A stretch of 64,000 nucleotides of DNA from Lepus europaeus (lineage: Eukaryota > Chordata > Mammalia > Lagomorpha > Leporidae): positions 118,384,709 through 118,448,708 of the forward strand of contig NC_084830.1 of NCBI RefSeq assembly GCF_033115175.1. Reading direction: 5' to 3'. Below are positions 45,481 to 58,055 of the stretch, piece after piece. Every line of letters starts with the position of its first letter. Position 1 is the first letter of the stretch. The notes beneath the pieces are model-generated. The model did no database searches, was not told where the DNA came from, and was given only the letters and a program-made list of their open reading frames with translations. The position numbers were made by a program, and so were the translations under genes.

Positions 45481-47490
45481 TTTAATACTATGACAAGAAA
45501 ATTTACTGAACACAGTATACTAAAGAAATAAAAAAAAAAAGCAAGTAAATGAAGAATATTCACACTAAATTTTTTGTAAATATCATTAGTTTTAAAGGAA
45601 ATCCTGAGAACTTTCTTCATATATCTTCTCATAAACTTGAAGATTACAATCTATAATTCTATTTCTTAGCATCTGCTAGATTTAATTATAGTTGAACAAT
45701 GCTGAGTTCCTGGGCAAAATGATGTTGCTACTCTCTCACCTTTGAAATCACCTGCAGAAGTGGGTGCTCATCCTCATGTTCTATAAAACAGCCTCACAGC
45801 CTTTCCTCCTTTTGGTCAAACTGCATCCATATTTTAAGGTCTCTATAAAGTTCCTTTTCTTTTACAAAGCTATCTTCTGCTTTCATCTCACATGGACTTT
45901 CCCTTTTTCTGATCGCTTATTTACTAGTATCCTTGACTGGTCTCATTGAACAGCTAACTGATCTCCCATTAATTTGCAAGACTTATCCTTCTACCTTGAT
46001 TTTAAACTTATCAACCACTCTGTACGTGTGTGATCTTGGCTAAACTAAGTAATCTAAATAATCTAAGTGATTTCTTTTTTTTTTTCTAATCTGTTTCTCT
46101 CAGTGCTCTTCTTTGAAATGTATATGTATGCATTATTTTTATATATTACATTGAGCAAGTACTTGTTGCAAAAAATACTGATTTCCATCTCCTGTACTTT
46201 TCTTTTACTCTCAATGAAGAAAAATGTTAATTCATGTATTTCAGCATGGGACAAATTGAGTTCTTCAGAGACACTTAAACTCTATTAGAGATTAGAAGCT
46301 TAATAAAAATGGAATAGATTTTCTTTAGAATAATGTATCTTATGTAAATAAAAGGAATTAGGAAAGAGTAATTGTTCTGGTTTCACAATTGTTCATGTTA
46401 AAATATAAGAAAAGCAGAAAATAAACTGTTATCTTGAATTAGTATGCTAACAGTTGTGTCAAGAACTTATAAATTAAAAAGAATTTAGGAAATGATGGCT
46501 TCCTTTCCTATTCTGCCAAGCTAATTCCATGTACTAAATGTATTACTGTAGCCTAATTTAAACTTGTGGTAAAGGGAAATCAGTAGAGCTAAGAATATAC
46601 TGTGGAATTTTAAAAATTAAAGTACTTCTGGAGTTTTTAATATTACTTTTCCTCATAACAAATTCTCATATTTATATAGAATCTGAAATAAAGGTTCCTC
46701 TTCTCTTTGCATTAGAATCACCTTCACACTTCTCCTCCAGAGAGCACTGTGTTTTTTAGGGTACAAGTAAATTGCTACAATTTTCATAGAGAGGGGAAAT
46801 CTCTGAAATGGATTGCTTACATAATGATGAGTGGTCACATAACTGTCTTTTAAACAGAGTGATTGGTTAACTACCAGACTTCAGCTTTGCGGAACAAAGT
46901 TGCCATTTGGGACCAGAGCAAACTTTCTTGGAGCAATAAAGGAGGTTTATTGGCTGTATGGACAAGAGTCGATAAAGAGAGTAAGCCAATCCTGACTGAG
47001 GAAGAAAGGCAAAATTACAGAGTGCACAAACATGTTTCATTTGTATTGTTCTTAAGTGGTCAGAAACATAACCTGAATATCTTAGGTGATCTCCACATTG
47101 ACAAACCTTGCTTCAGCCTCTGTTAGGTAGTCAATCATGGAAGAATTTAATGCTTACATGCAAAGGTATCCCTTTATTATATGGAAATCATGACTGATGT
47201 AGTCTTCTTGATGTTTGTTTTGCAGGGGTATGACAAAGCATTACTAATTCAAGGTCAGTGTGGGTAAAAACAGAAGCTCCCAATGTGAAGACACCTAATG
47301 CTAATAATAGCTTGTCAAGATCCAAGCAAAAAAAAAAAGATAGAATACAGGTAAAATTTATATAGGATGTCTTCTCCCAAATATCCCAGCACCCTTAACC
47401 ATGCTTTTCTGTCTTGTTTTTTTTACTGTGGGAGACAGATTTTTGTTTATAATATTGCCCTACAACTAAGAATGCTGTTGATTATCATTG
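45481..47490. other. repeat-poor stretch
   Basis: AT-rich. An 87-codon frame at 46863-47126 shows no domain. No gene recognised. Confidence 0.45.
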
Positions 47491-47497
47491 TAATTAT

Positions 47498-47655
47498 ATG
47501 TTATATATATTATATATAATACATATTGTATATAATATATATCCATTTTATATATATATCATAGTATATATATATATCATAGTATATATATATATCATAG
47601 TATATCATAGTATATATATATATATATATTACCCATTATATATATATATATATAG
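47498..47655. repeat. AT-rich minisatellite
   Basis: Units of roughly 20 bp (TATATATATATCATAG) repeat at least four times from about 47550, between plain (TA)n blocks. Confidence 0.88.
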
Positions 47656-49395
47656 CTGCTACTTCCTGTGTGCTGAGTACTGCCCTAAATATTCTCCAGA
47701 CATTAAATTGATTAATCCCTACTTTTCTTTATATCAACCTGAGTATCCATCCTTGCAGTGTGGTTTTATGCTAGGACATTTTTACCACCTTTCCCCTGTC
47801 ACACTAGGAACAAACACCAATAAAAACACAGAAATGCATTTCCCTAAGATAGAACTATTCAGTCCAGAGTAATGTCATGAAGAAAATCATTATAAGCATG
47901 TAAGCGAGTTTTGGCATTTCAGTTTCTGCTGACAGACAGTTGAGACAGGTAGTAAACTTTCATTAATTCACAACCTGGAAGTTAGTCTTTCAAATGGAAA
48001 TATGGGGCAGTAGAAAAGAAACTATAAAACCAAACATTTATTTTATATTTTCATAGTTGTATCATAACTCTATTCCTACACAGCCTGAAAAGTAAAAATA
48101 TTTTTAAAAACCCAAATGATTGCAAACTTTCCAGGCTGAAAACATCTATGTAATTTTTCCATTTTCAGAGTTTTTAATTATTCATTCTTTGATTATTTTC
48201 TAAAACCTGATGACAAACACAAAGTAAAATAAAATAAAATAACTGAAAATATGCTAGGTGGAGGTGGTAAGTAAGGATTGCCTATAATTTGAATCTCTTG
48301 AATGAAGTAATGATCCTTAACAAAATGAAGATACAACTTTGCCACAAGATAAACTTTATTTACTTTATCATGGTAAGAGGAAGAAAATACATGGTAATGA
48401 TGTAAAAATATGAGATTAAAAGGATTGTAAACAAATATGGACAGATTAAAGTTCTGCCATGTAATAATAAATTTCTGTATTTACTGCATGAAAAGGACAA
48501 TATGTTCAAATTAGTTTTATGGTTTGGGAAGCAACTAAATCCCAGTATATGCCATCGGAAATGTTGGCTACCTTCTGTTGTAGAAGCCAGACTATAACTT
48601 TAATGATAGTACATATGATTGCTATTACCCAGACCCAAAGGGACAGCATGGGACCTAATTTTGAAATACATCATTGAAAATCTAATATGGGACTAGTGCT
48701 ATGAATCTTGAAATTTGACTAGAAACAGATGGATGAGGATCAAATTTAGGATATCAGAATTATCCAATAGAAAATTGTTACTGGCTGTGGTCCTAGTATG
48801 TTTGTTGACATCTGTTTTTCCACCATTACATGTCCCTATTCAAAGTACCTGGATTTTTTTCTTCAAACATACATTGTTTGTATGTAATATATAGCAGTAA
48901 TCCTAACTAGTAAATGAGTTTTACAGGGCTAAAAGACATTTTCTGCTGACAAATTTTATTGTTTGCTGATGTCTGTGGTTATTTTTGCTTTACGATTATA
49001 ATCCTAGAGGAAATGAAAATCTAATCAGCTCATCCAGTAAGGTCACTTGTGATGAATGGATCAGCCATGATATCTGAATTATAGTTTAGGAGAATTAGAA
49101 ATGCCTGAGAAAAACCCCACCATGAGCACACACAGAGAGAAGTGTTTCATAATAGAAACTACTTCCATAAGACTTTCCCCAACTTTTTCTGTGAAGAATT
49201 TCATTGGCAGTACAGTTTAAAAGGTTGGGAGATAACTCAGTGGATGAATATGAATTATTTGGCTTGGTGATTCATTAATTACACTGTGTCACATAGCTTT
49301 CTTATACCCCTAAGATCATTATTCCCTGTCTTACAGTGTTTCTGCCTCCCAAAAGATCTTTATGGATCCAGGATTCTCTTCTACTGGGTTGTCAA
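47656..49395. other. repeat-poor stretch
   Basis: AT-rich sequence, nothing recognised; a short (AAAAT)n run lies at 48223-48241. Confidence 0.45.
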
Positions 49396-49490
49396 CTCAA
49401 AAGAGGAGAGAGAGAGTTAGGATAGAGGAGAGAGGACAGAAGAGAGAGGAGACAAAGGAGAGAGGATAGAGAGAAGACAAAGAAGACAAA
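49396..49490. repeat. purine-rich (GGAGAGA)n tract
   Basis: About 95 bp of nearly pure AG with GGATAGAGGAGAGAGGA-like units. Confidence 0.85.
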
Positions 49491-49544
49491 AAAATAACTT
49501 TCTCTCAGCTATGTGGTTTCTCCTTTGCCTGGCTTCGTCTCTCA

Positions 49545-49760
49545 ATGAAGGGTCAAATCCTCTCTCCAGGTGGCTGTCTCCACATGGCTTTTTAAGAATT
49601 TCTATAATTGTTCTGTCCACTCACTCCTTCAGGGGAGCAAAGAGTCCTGGAGTTAACCCTGCCACATCTTTGAAAATAGTTCCTTTATTAAACTCCCTTG
49701 AGTTATCCTAATTTGAATGTGCCATCTGTTTCTTGCTGGCATCCTAATATACACATGATC
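49545..49760 (+). mobile_element. possible MaLR/ERVL-type LTR end
   Basis: Ends with TTTATTAAACTCCC and GTGCCATCTGTTTCTTGCTG, which resembles the 3' end of old mammalian MaLR-type LTRs. The 5' limit is not visible. Confidence 0.45.
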
Positions 49761-50137
49761 AAATCTCAAAATTTAGTAACACAATGTGTCTCTTGATGAT
49801 TGAATAGCTAGTTTGAATGGTTGAAAAACTAATTAAAGGAGGTTCCTTTCACTGCACAAGTCTTAGCTAGTACAGCAAACAACTATCAGACTCCTGGATT
49901 ATATTAAACAGTTAGATATTATCACCATGGTCCTTTTGTTTTGGTTTTACAGAGCTGTTAAAAACAGCCCATCTTAATACATTTGAGATTATTATTGCAT
50001 CTCAGAATTAGAACAAACTGTGCTTCAACAGTTCAATAATGAGTGGATTAGGAGATAGGAAGAGTGAAACATTAAAGAAAAAAAAAAAGGGTCACATTAA
50101 ACAACCTCCTACAATGCCAACTTTTCATATTTGTACC
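49761..50137. other. unassigned spacer
   Basis: No repeat or gene recognised. Confidence 0.5.
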
Positions 50138-50598
50138 ACTTTGTTTCCATGCTGCTGCACTTGTGATCTAGCTCCCTGCTAATGTGCCTGTGAAAGCAGT
50201 GGAAAATGGCCCAAGTACTTGGGTCCCTGCATCCATGTGGATGAAATACCCAGAAGGTCCTGGCTCCTGGCTGCAGTCTAGCCCAGCCCTAGCCATGAGG
50301 CCATTTTGGGAGTCAACCAGTATATGGAAGATTCCTATTTTCTCTCTGTTTCTCTCTCTCTATCTCTTCTCCCCCCAGCTCCCCCTCACTCTCCTTCTCT
50401 TCCTTTCTCTCCCTCTTCCCATCCTTCTCCCCCTCCCTTTCTCTCCATCTCTCTCCCTCCCCCTCTCTCCTTTCCCTCCTTTTTCCCTCTCTCTCCTTTT
50501 CCCTCTCTCCCCCTCTGTACCTCTTCCCTCTTCCTTTTCTTCCTCTACCTCATCCTCATTTCCCTCTCTTCCTTTCTCTGTAACCCTGCCTTTCATAT
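50138..50598 (+). mobile_element. older SINE with a greatly expanded CT tract
   Basis: Plus-strand SINE body (GGCCCAAGTACTTGGGTCCC) followed by about 255 bp of polypyrimidine (50337-50592), ten-fold longer than in sibling copies, then CTGCCTTTCATATAAT. Confidence 0.85.
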
Positions 50599-50605
50599 AA
50601 TACAT

Positions 50606-50951
50606 TTTTTTTTTTTTTGGACAGGCAGAGTGGACAGTGAGAGAGAGAGAGAGACAGAGAGAAAGGTCTTCCTTTTGCTGTTGGTTCACCCTCCAATGGC
50701 CGCTGCGGTTGGCGCGCTGTGGCCGGCGCACCGCGCTAATCCGATGGCAGGAGCCAGGTGTTTATCCTGGTCTCCCGTGGGGTGCAGGGCCCAAGGACCT
50801 GGGTCATCCTCCACTGCACTCCCTGGCCACAGCAGAGAGCTGGCCTGGAAGAGGGGCAACCGGGACAGGATCGGTGCCCCGACCGGGACTAGAACCCTGT
50901 GTGCCGGCGCCGCAAGGTGGAGGATTAGCCTGTTGAGCCATGGTGCCGGCC
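50606..50951 (-). mobile_element. young C-type SINE
   Basis: Minus-strand C element with full CpG-rich body, inserted directly at the 3' end of the preceding plus-strand SINE. Short ATAATA repeats flank it. Confidence 0.93.
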
Positions 50952-50980
50952 CAATAATAAATTTTTTTATAAAAACTTCA

Positions 50981-51319
50981 TGGCTGGGATTGTGGTATAG
51001 CAGGTTAAGCTTCTCCCCTATGATGCTGGCAACCCATATAGGCACTGGTTTGAGTTCTGGCTGCCTCACTTCCAATCCAGCTCCTGCCTGTGTGCCTGGG
51101 AAAGCAACAGAGGATAGATCAAGTCCTTGGGTCCTTTACCCATATGAGAGACCGGGATGAAGCTCCTGAAAAAGCTCCTGCCTTCTAGCTCCTGGCTTTG
51201 GCCTGGCCCATGCCAGCTATTGTGACCATTTGGGGAGTGAGCTAACGGAAAATATCTCTGTCTTTCCCTCTCTCTGTAGCTCTTCCTTTCAAGTAAAATA
51301 AATAAATCTTTTAAAAGAA
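50981..51319 (+). mobile_element. tRNA-derived SINE, older type
   Basis: Plus-strand copy (TGGCTGGGATTGTGGTATAG head, CAAGTAAAATAAATAAATC tail), third SINE of a cluster. Confidence 0.88.
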
Positions 51320-51997
51320 GAAAGAAGGAAAGCTTCAGTGAAAGCATCAGTCACTGGTGAATAATCTCATTAAAAATAGCTACTAAACAAACAGCTGGTC
51401 AACTAATTAAAACTACTAGACCATGTTTCATTTCAGTTGATAATTTCTTTTGAAATAAAGAAGAAATGGGTAGCCCTACTTTATCCTTTTTTTTTTATAC
51501 TATCCACAGACCCCAGCAATCCTTAGAATTTAACTTTTCTTCTATTTATCTTTCTTTCTCAGGACTCAATTTCAATGTCTCCACTTTTGAAAACCCTGCC
51601 AGATTCACACCTTATTGATATCTGTAGTACTTACCTGTATTTCTTTAATACACTGTGTTATTCCAAAATGTTATGATTTGAAGATTTTTGAAATTGCCTG
51701 ATTAGATGCTATCTCTATCTATATGTAATGCAAGATTATCCATGGAGACAAGAATGTTAGCTGTTCATCTGTATATCGATTACATTTACCCCATTGCTTG
51801 GCAAAGAATTGGCACCCAAGTTGTAAAAAAGGACCTTGAACATATTAAGATAGCATTAGGTTCACTTGGTATTACATCAGTATCTGAAGTTGTTTCCATA
51901 GATTTGAGACGACACATATAAATTGCGGAACACCCAAACTTTGTTTGAAGTTACATTTTTGACTGACCATAACTTGTACAAGGATCATATATATTAG
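51320..51997. other. unassigned stretch
   Basis: A 71-codon frame at 51706-51921 is not recognised. No repeat identified. Confidence 0.45.
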
Positions 51998-52009
51998 AAA
52001 ATGTGATGT

Positions 52010-52333
52010 GGGGACTGGTGCCGTGGCTCACTTGGTTAATCCTTCTCCTGCAGTGCCAGCATCCCATAAGGGCACCAGGTTCTAGTCCCGGTTGCTCCTC
52101 TTCCAGTCCAGCTCTCTGCTGTGGCCCAGGAGGGCAGTGGAGGATGGCCCAAGTGCTTGGACCCCTGAACCTGTGTGGGAGATCAGGAGGAAGCACCTGG
52201 CTCCTGGCTTTGGATTGGCGTAGCTCCGGCCATAGCAGCCATTTGGGGGGTGAACCAATGGAAGGAAGACCTTTCTGTCTCTCTCTCTCTCTCTCTCACT
52301 GTCTAACTCTATCTGTGAAATAAAAAGAAAAAA
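52010..52333 (+). mobile_element. C-type SINE, intermediate
   Basis: Plus-strand copy with an A-rich tail that mixes AAATAAAAAG and A-run. AAAATGTGATG repeats at about 51999-52009 and 52334-52344. Confidence 0.93.
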
Positions 52334-52344
52334 AAAATGTGATG

Positions 52345-53539
52345 CCTATGTTGGTAGGTCAAGGCTAATATCATGAATATTAGATCAGTAAGTTGTTATG
52401 GATACAACAGGGAAAGTAATATTAAAAACGTTTTAATAGGATGGTCATTGTATTGGTGCTGACCCAGAAATTGTATCAATACTTCTAGATATAGTGTTCA
52501 CCAACATGTCAGTGGAGACATATTTTGTTTTAAATATACACAAGAAAGATGTATTTAATCCCTAATGGAATTTCTTCTTTCAATTGTAAAATTCCTTTCA
52601 ATTACTTAAGTCACTTCAGGAGATGGCAAAAGATTATATGTTCTAACAAGAATAGTACTTTGCATTTAGATGATTCATTTTAGGAAATAGCTTATAATAA
52701 TTTGAGCATTGAAATTATCTCATGACATTCGTCCATCTTAGGTGCCTAAGGGATATTAAAAATACATGAATATATGAGAGCAGTGAAATAAAAGCACATA
52801 ATTGGAACGAATGAATGATGGATGAAGTTTATAGATGAAAAATTTTAAATAGCAGAATTATAGCAAATTGACATTACATAATTTTCCAGGGCATAAATAA
52901 TAGAGAGACATTGAGATACTCTGTCCATGTACGTTTAGACATCCTTTGAGACTGCTAAATATTTCCAGCTAAAGAAGTAACTAGAACAATTTTGTTATTC
53001 TCTCAAACCATATAGTCTATAATAATGCAACATTTAAACCAGTAAACATTTATTAAGGATGAAGGATGGTAATAGGCACTTTACAGAAATAAAAAGACAC
53101 AGTCCTGTCATTAGAGTGGTAAAAACATACCTGACGTAATAGCATCTTAATAATCTAACATTAAAAAAGTAAGCGAATATTGAACAAATGAATTAAATGC
53201 AAAAAATATTGTTAATAAACAATTTATTGAAGATACAGCATTATACAGATATTTGTTTCATTCCTTTCATAGAACTGTATGAAGTAGATATTATTTAGTT
53301 TCATAACTTAACAAGGCTAATATTATCTTTAAGGCATAAAACTGAGAATTGTAATACCTGATTTTGAACTCCCGGCTACCTAAGTTCACAATGTTTTCTG
53401 CCTATTCACACTGTCCATAGAACACTGGAAATAGGTTATATATACCTATACAGGTCCACACAATAGTTGTTTTCCAAAGAAAAATTTCTACTGTATAAAA
53501 ATATGATGGATTAAGAGGTCAGAATCCATAATTTTTAAA
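52345..53539. other. repeat-poor stretch with ancient remnants
   Basis: About 53040-53110 and 53215-53420 resemble decayed mammal-wide repeats (AACATTTATTAAGGATGAAG). No gene. Confidence 0.45.
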
Positions 53540-53872
53540 TTTTTATTTTTAACTGATACATAAAATTATGATTCTATGTGATGTTTTGATACATGTATTC
53601 TTCATATAATGTTTAATAATCAGTACATGATCACTATCCATAGTCACTCTACTGTGCTATAAAGTAAGACTTATTCATATCCAACTTATCCATACATAAC
53701 TTAGTAAGCATCATCCTTTCCCCATTCTTCTCTTACCCTCTACTCTATCCAGCCTCTTATAACCATGATTCTACTACGATACAACCTGTTTTAGATTCCA
53801 CATGAGAGCATGCGGTATTTGTCTTTGTCTTTCTGTGCCTGACATTCAGTTCTTAACATAATGACTTCTAAT
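53540..53872 (-). mobile_element. old L1 3' end, antisense
   Basis: Text such as GATACATGTATTCTTCATAT, GTCACTCTACTGTGCTATA and TTCCACATGAGAGCATGCGG is the complement of an L1M 3' UTR. Continues at 54212-54261 and 54616-54835. Confidence 0.8.
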
Positions 53873-54211
53873 TTTTTTTTGGTTTGTTTTTTGACAGGCA
53901 GAGTGGATAGTGAGAGAGAGAGACAGAGAGAAAGGTCTTCCTTTTTGCCGTTGGTTCACCCTCCAATGGCCGCTGCGGCCGGCGCATCTTGCTGCTCCGA
54001 AGCCAAGAGCCAGGTGCTTCTCCTGGTTTCCCATGCGGGAGCAGGGCCCAAGGACTATGGGCCATCCTCCACTGCCTTCCCGGGCCATAGCAGAGAGCTG
54101 GACTGGAAGAGGAGCAACCAGGATAGAATCCGGCGCCCCGACCGGGACTAGAACCCGGTGTGCCGGTGCCGCAAGGCGGAGGATTAGCCTGTTAAGCCAC
54201 GGCACCGGCCC
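53873..54211 (-). mobile_element. young C-type SINE with 13-bp duplication
   Basis: Minus-strand C element within the antisense L1. AATGACTTCTAAT lies at 53860-53872 and 54212-54224. Confidence 0.96.
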
Positions 54212-54261
54212 AATGACTTCTAATTCTATCTCTGTTGTCACAAATGTTAAGACTTCGTGTT

Positions 54262-54615
54262 TTTGTTTTTTTTTTTTTTGTTTTTTGTTTTTGACAGGCA
54301 GAGTGGACAGAGAGAGACAGAGAGAAAGGTCTTCCTTTGCCGTTGGTTCACCCTCCAATGGCCGCCGCGGCCGTTGCGCTGCGGCCGGTGCACCATGCTG
54401 ATCCGATGGCAGGAGCCAGGTGCTTATCCTGGTCTCCCATGGGGTGCAGGGCCCAAGCACTTGGGCCATCCTCCACTGCACTCCCTGGCCACAGCAGAGA
54501 GCTGGCCTGGAAGAGGGGCAACCGGGACAGAATCCGGCGCCCCGACTGGGACTAGAACCCTGTGTGCTGGCGCCGCTAGGCAGAGGATTAGCCTATTGAG
54601 CCGCGGCGCCGGCCC
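54262..54615 (-). mobile_element. young C-type SINE
   Basis: Second minus-strand C element in the same L1, 50 bp after the first, with a short GACTTC duplication and a (GTTTTT)-type tail. Confidence 0.93.
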
Positions 54616-54835
54616 GACTTCATTATTTTTTATGACTGAGTTGTATTCTCTTGTATATGTGTACCATATATTCTTTATCCATTCATATTTATTAATTAAT
54701 GGACACTTACGTTGTTTCCATCTTTTGGCTATTGTAAATAGTGTTATGATAAACATGATGATGCAGATGTTTTTTCAATACATCAATTTCATTTATTTTG
54801 GATATATACCCAGTTGTGTGATTTCAAGATTATAA
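54616..54835 (-). mobile_element. old L1 antisense fragment
   Basis: Contains TGACTGAGTTGTATTCTCTTG, ATTAATGGACACTTACGTTG and TTTGGATATATACCCAG, classic antisense text of the 3' part of L1. Confidence 0.85.
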
Positions 54836-54889
54836 TATAATTCTACTTGTAGTTTTTTTTTTTTTTTTGAGGAAAACTTAACTGTTTGC

Positions 54890-55400
54890 CATACCATGTA
54901 GATATCTCTTAATTAAAAAAAAAATACAAAAATATCAAGTGTTGGCAAGAGTATGGGGTGATTGGAACTTTGCACATTGCTGTTAGTTTTGTAAAATATT
55001 GTAACATTATGGAAGATGATATGGTAGTTCTTCAAAAAATTAAAAATTGATTTACTATATGACACAGAAATTCTACTTCTGCATATAAATCCAAAAGATG
55101 TGGAATCAGAGACCTGAAAATATAAGATTTATTTACAAAAGCCATACTTTGGAAGCAATCCAAATGTCTACCCATACATAAATGGATAAATAAAATGTGA
55201 TATAAACATACAATGTAATGCTAGTCAACAGTTAAATTGAAAGAAAATCTGATACATGATACAACATGATGAACTTTGAAGCCATGCTTAATTCAACAAA
55301 GCCAGTAAGAAAAGGACAAGTATATGATTCTATTTATGTTAGGTACCTAGAAGAGCCACGTTCACAGAGATAGAAAGTAGAATGGTGTTAGTCAAGGACT
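54890..55400 (+). mobile_element. old L1 3' part, sense
   Basis: Sense L1 text (AAGTGTTGGCAAGAGTATGG, AGCAATCCAAATGTCTACCC, ATGAACTTTGAAGCCATGCT). Its orientation is opposite to the L1 just to the left, giving a head-to-head pair. Confidence 0.78.
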
Positions 55401-55485
55401 GCAGTAAATAGGAAGTTATTGTTTAATGAATACAGAGTTTGTGTTTTGGAACAAAAAGAAGGTTCTAGGGATTTGTTGTTTGATG

Positions 55486-55780
55486 CAGAAGTTGACACTG
55501 CTTGAAACACCTGTATCCCATATCAGAGTGATCAGATCTTGGCTCCTAAGCTTCTCATCCAGTTTCCTGCTAATACACACCTGGGAGACAGCATGCGATG
55601 GCTCAAGTTCTTGTATCTCTGCTACTAACATGGGAGACCCAGATTGAGCTTTGGGCTCCTGGATTCAGCCTGGCTTAGATTTGGCTGTTGCATATATTTG
55701 GGGAGTGAGCCAGCAAATGGAAGATATCTCTCTCTCTTTGTCTCTCTGCCTTTTAAATATAATGAAAATAAATACCGAGT
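55486..55780 (+). mobile_element. tRNA-derived SINE, 5' truncated
   Basis: Plus-strand copy that lacks a clear head. The body (ATGGCTCAAGTTCTTG) and TC/A-rich tail are recognisable. Confidence 0.78.
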
Positions 55781-56382
55781 TTTTTTTCAAAAAAGACAGA
55801 AATTCTAGAGTTGGGGGTGGTGATGTTTGTACAATAATGTGTTTATACTTAAAACCACTGAACTGCAGATTTTTAAATGGTCAAAGAAACTAATTTTATG
55901 TATATTTTGCTACATAATTTTTTATTAAAAAGTTAAAAAAAGGATAACCAATAGCCAATTTTTTTTTTGACAGCAACCTTTTAAGAATTGACCCTGGATT
56001 CTGTAAATGTGTCTTACAAAGACCAGCACAGTCCTAAATGTGATTAGAAGCCACATCCAAATCCCTCCGCTGAGATTTCCTGTCTCCCTTCAGAGTGCTC
56101 TCTCGGTATACGGTAAATCAATAATTTCTAAATCTATATGCATACATGTTTAATTTATAATTTACAGAAATTTTACTGTGAGTAGTTTTTATTATAAGTA
56201 ATCTTGCTACAAAACAAACTATCATAGATTTAGTTTAGCTAGTCTTTAAATTGAAATTTCATAATTTGATTTTTATGAACATCCATAGAAACATGAATCC
56301 ACAAACTCTTTCCTCTCTCTACAAAGTGAAAATAAAATAATTTTTGGTCCTCCCTCTGCTGGAGTCCCTCAACAAACACTTA
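55781..56382. other. unassigned stretch
   Basis: AT-rich, nothing recognised. Confidence 0.5.
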
Positions 56383-56711
56383 AGGGGCTGGCGCTGTGGC
56401 ACAGCAGATTAAAGCCCCAGCCTGCAGCACCAGCATCCCTTGTGAGCACTGGTTTGAGTCTGAGCTGCTCCACATCTAGTCCAGCTCTCTGCTAATGTGC
56501 CTGGGGAAGCAGTAGAATAAGGCCCAAATCTTGGGCCCCTGCATCCAAGTGGGAAACCTGGAAGAAGCTCCTGATCCTTCAGATCAACTCTCAACTCCAA
56601 CCGTAGTGGCCATTTGGGGAGTGAACCAGCAAATGGAAGACCCCCCCCCTCTCTATTTCTACCTCTCTTTGTAACTCTTTCAAATAAATAAAAAAAAATC
56701 TTAAAAAAAAG
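56383..56711 (+). mobile_element. tRNA-derived SINE
   Basis: Plus-strand copy with a good head (GGGGCTGGCGCTGTGGCACA) and a C-run at 56641-56650 in place of the usual TC start. Confidence 0.9.
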
Positions 56712-57239
56712 CACTCACTAACAGATTGTGAACAACCATAACAAATGAGATTACAGGATTATGATTCTGCTCTGTAAAATGCAAGAGGGATCATGTAGAC
56801 TTTTATGCTATAAATGTGAATGTCTAAATGTTATACACATAGACATTGATCAATACAGTATGTCAATAATAATAAATATTTAAGTGACTCCTTAAGATTT
56901 CTTTCTCAGTCTCATTTACAACAAAGATAGTAAATGGATTTCAGCTCTCATTTCAACGCTGGTTACTTTGGAGAATAAGCTCATTTCTTCTTATGCACTG
57001 GTGCTGAAAAAAATCATTATTACTTTTCCTATTACATGACAGATGGTCAATAAATATTTGTTGAAGTTAATGAATGATAGTGCTTCACTGAGAATTGTCT
57101 TGAGAAGGATTTTTTTTGGTGGGGTGGGAATGGAGGGACCATCGTGGAGCGTCCATGTAATCGTAAAATTGCTTAGTCCCACAGACTGAAATAGGAGTAT
57201 TAATGACACAAATGCTAAAGTTGTAGCCAGGGACTTCTC
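56712..57239. other. unassigned stretch
   Basis: No gene or repeat recognised. Confidence 0.5.
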
Positions 57240-57890
57240 AACCTTTAGTGAACAAGCAAATTCCCTGGGGATCTTATTAAACTGTAGATTCTGAATCAGT
57301 GGTTCTAGGGAATAAGAGCTCTATGTTCTGAGCCTCAGGTAAAACTTTGAATTTAGAGCATGATTCTAAAATGAATAGTGGTTCTTGTTAAAACTCCCTG
57401 AGTTTCTGTTTCATGAAATTTTTGGGTAGAGACTGGTTATCTGCATTTATAAGAAGTTCCCAGGGCCAGCACTGTGGCATAGCAGGTAAAGCTGCTACCT
57501 GCAGTGCCAGCATCTCATATGGGTGCCAGTTCAAGTCCCAGCTGCTGCTCCACTTTCCATCTAGCTCTCTGCTATGGCCTGTGAAAGCAGTAGAAGATGG
57601 CATAAGTACGTGGGCCCCTGCACTGGTATGAGAGACCTGGAGGAAACCCTTGGCTCCTGGCTTTGGATCAGCCCAGCTCCAGCCATTGTGGCCATTTGGG
57701 GAAGGAATTAGCGGATAGAAGACCTCTTTGTCTCTTTCTCTGTCTGTTTGTCTCTCCCACTGTGCCTCTCTGTAACTTTTTCTAATAAATGAATAAACCT
57801 AAAAAAAAAAAAAAAGAAGTTCCCAGTTGGTAAAGCTGTTGGTGTGTCTCCCACACAATACTTTAAGAATCACTACCTAGAGTATGTGAG
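57240..57890. mobile_element. MER5-like hAT DNA transposon remnant, split by a SINE
   Basis: TCTCAACCTTTAGTGAACA, CCCTGGGGATCTTATTAAA and the terminal AAGAATCACTACCTAG suit a non-autonomous hAT-Charlie (MER5-type) element with inverted ends. Confidence 0.6.
57464..57813 (+). mobile_element. tRNA-derived SINE with 13-bp duplication
   Basis: Plus-strand SINE inside the DNA transposon remnant. AAGAAGTTCCCAG lies at 57451-57463 and 57814-57826. Confidence 0.93.
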
Positions 57891-58055
57891 AAATAGGAAG
57901 CATAATTCCTCAGTAATAATAAACAAACAGGCAAGTTTAAAGCTCATTGTGTATCTGGGTCTTACAATACAACTTGGGTAATTTCCAGTTGATGATACTT
58001 CTTTTCTTAGCATTTCAGGTGGAGCCTTGGTTTGTGACCCATTTAAAATATTTCT

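Noticed and set aside
46863-47126. 87-codon open frame
   Set aside because: Composition looks more protein-like than most, but I recognise no family and see no conserved motif; chance is the simpler reading.
50306-51160. 284-codon open frame, the longest in the window
   Set aside because: It runs through the polypyrimidine tract and two SINEs, so the Ser/Pro/Leu-rich product is an artefact of low-complexity DNA.
53846-54481. 211-codon open frame on the minus strand
   Set aside because: It is made of two C-type SINEs and the L1 between them; GC-rich SINE bodies stay open by chance, and the same peptide shadows recur at every C element.
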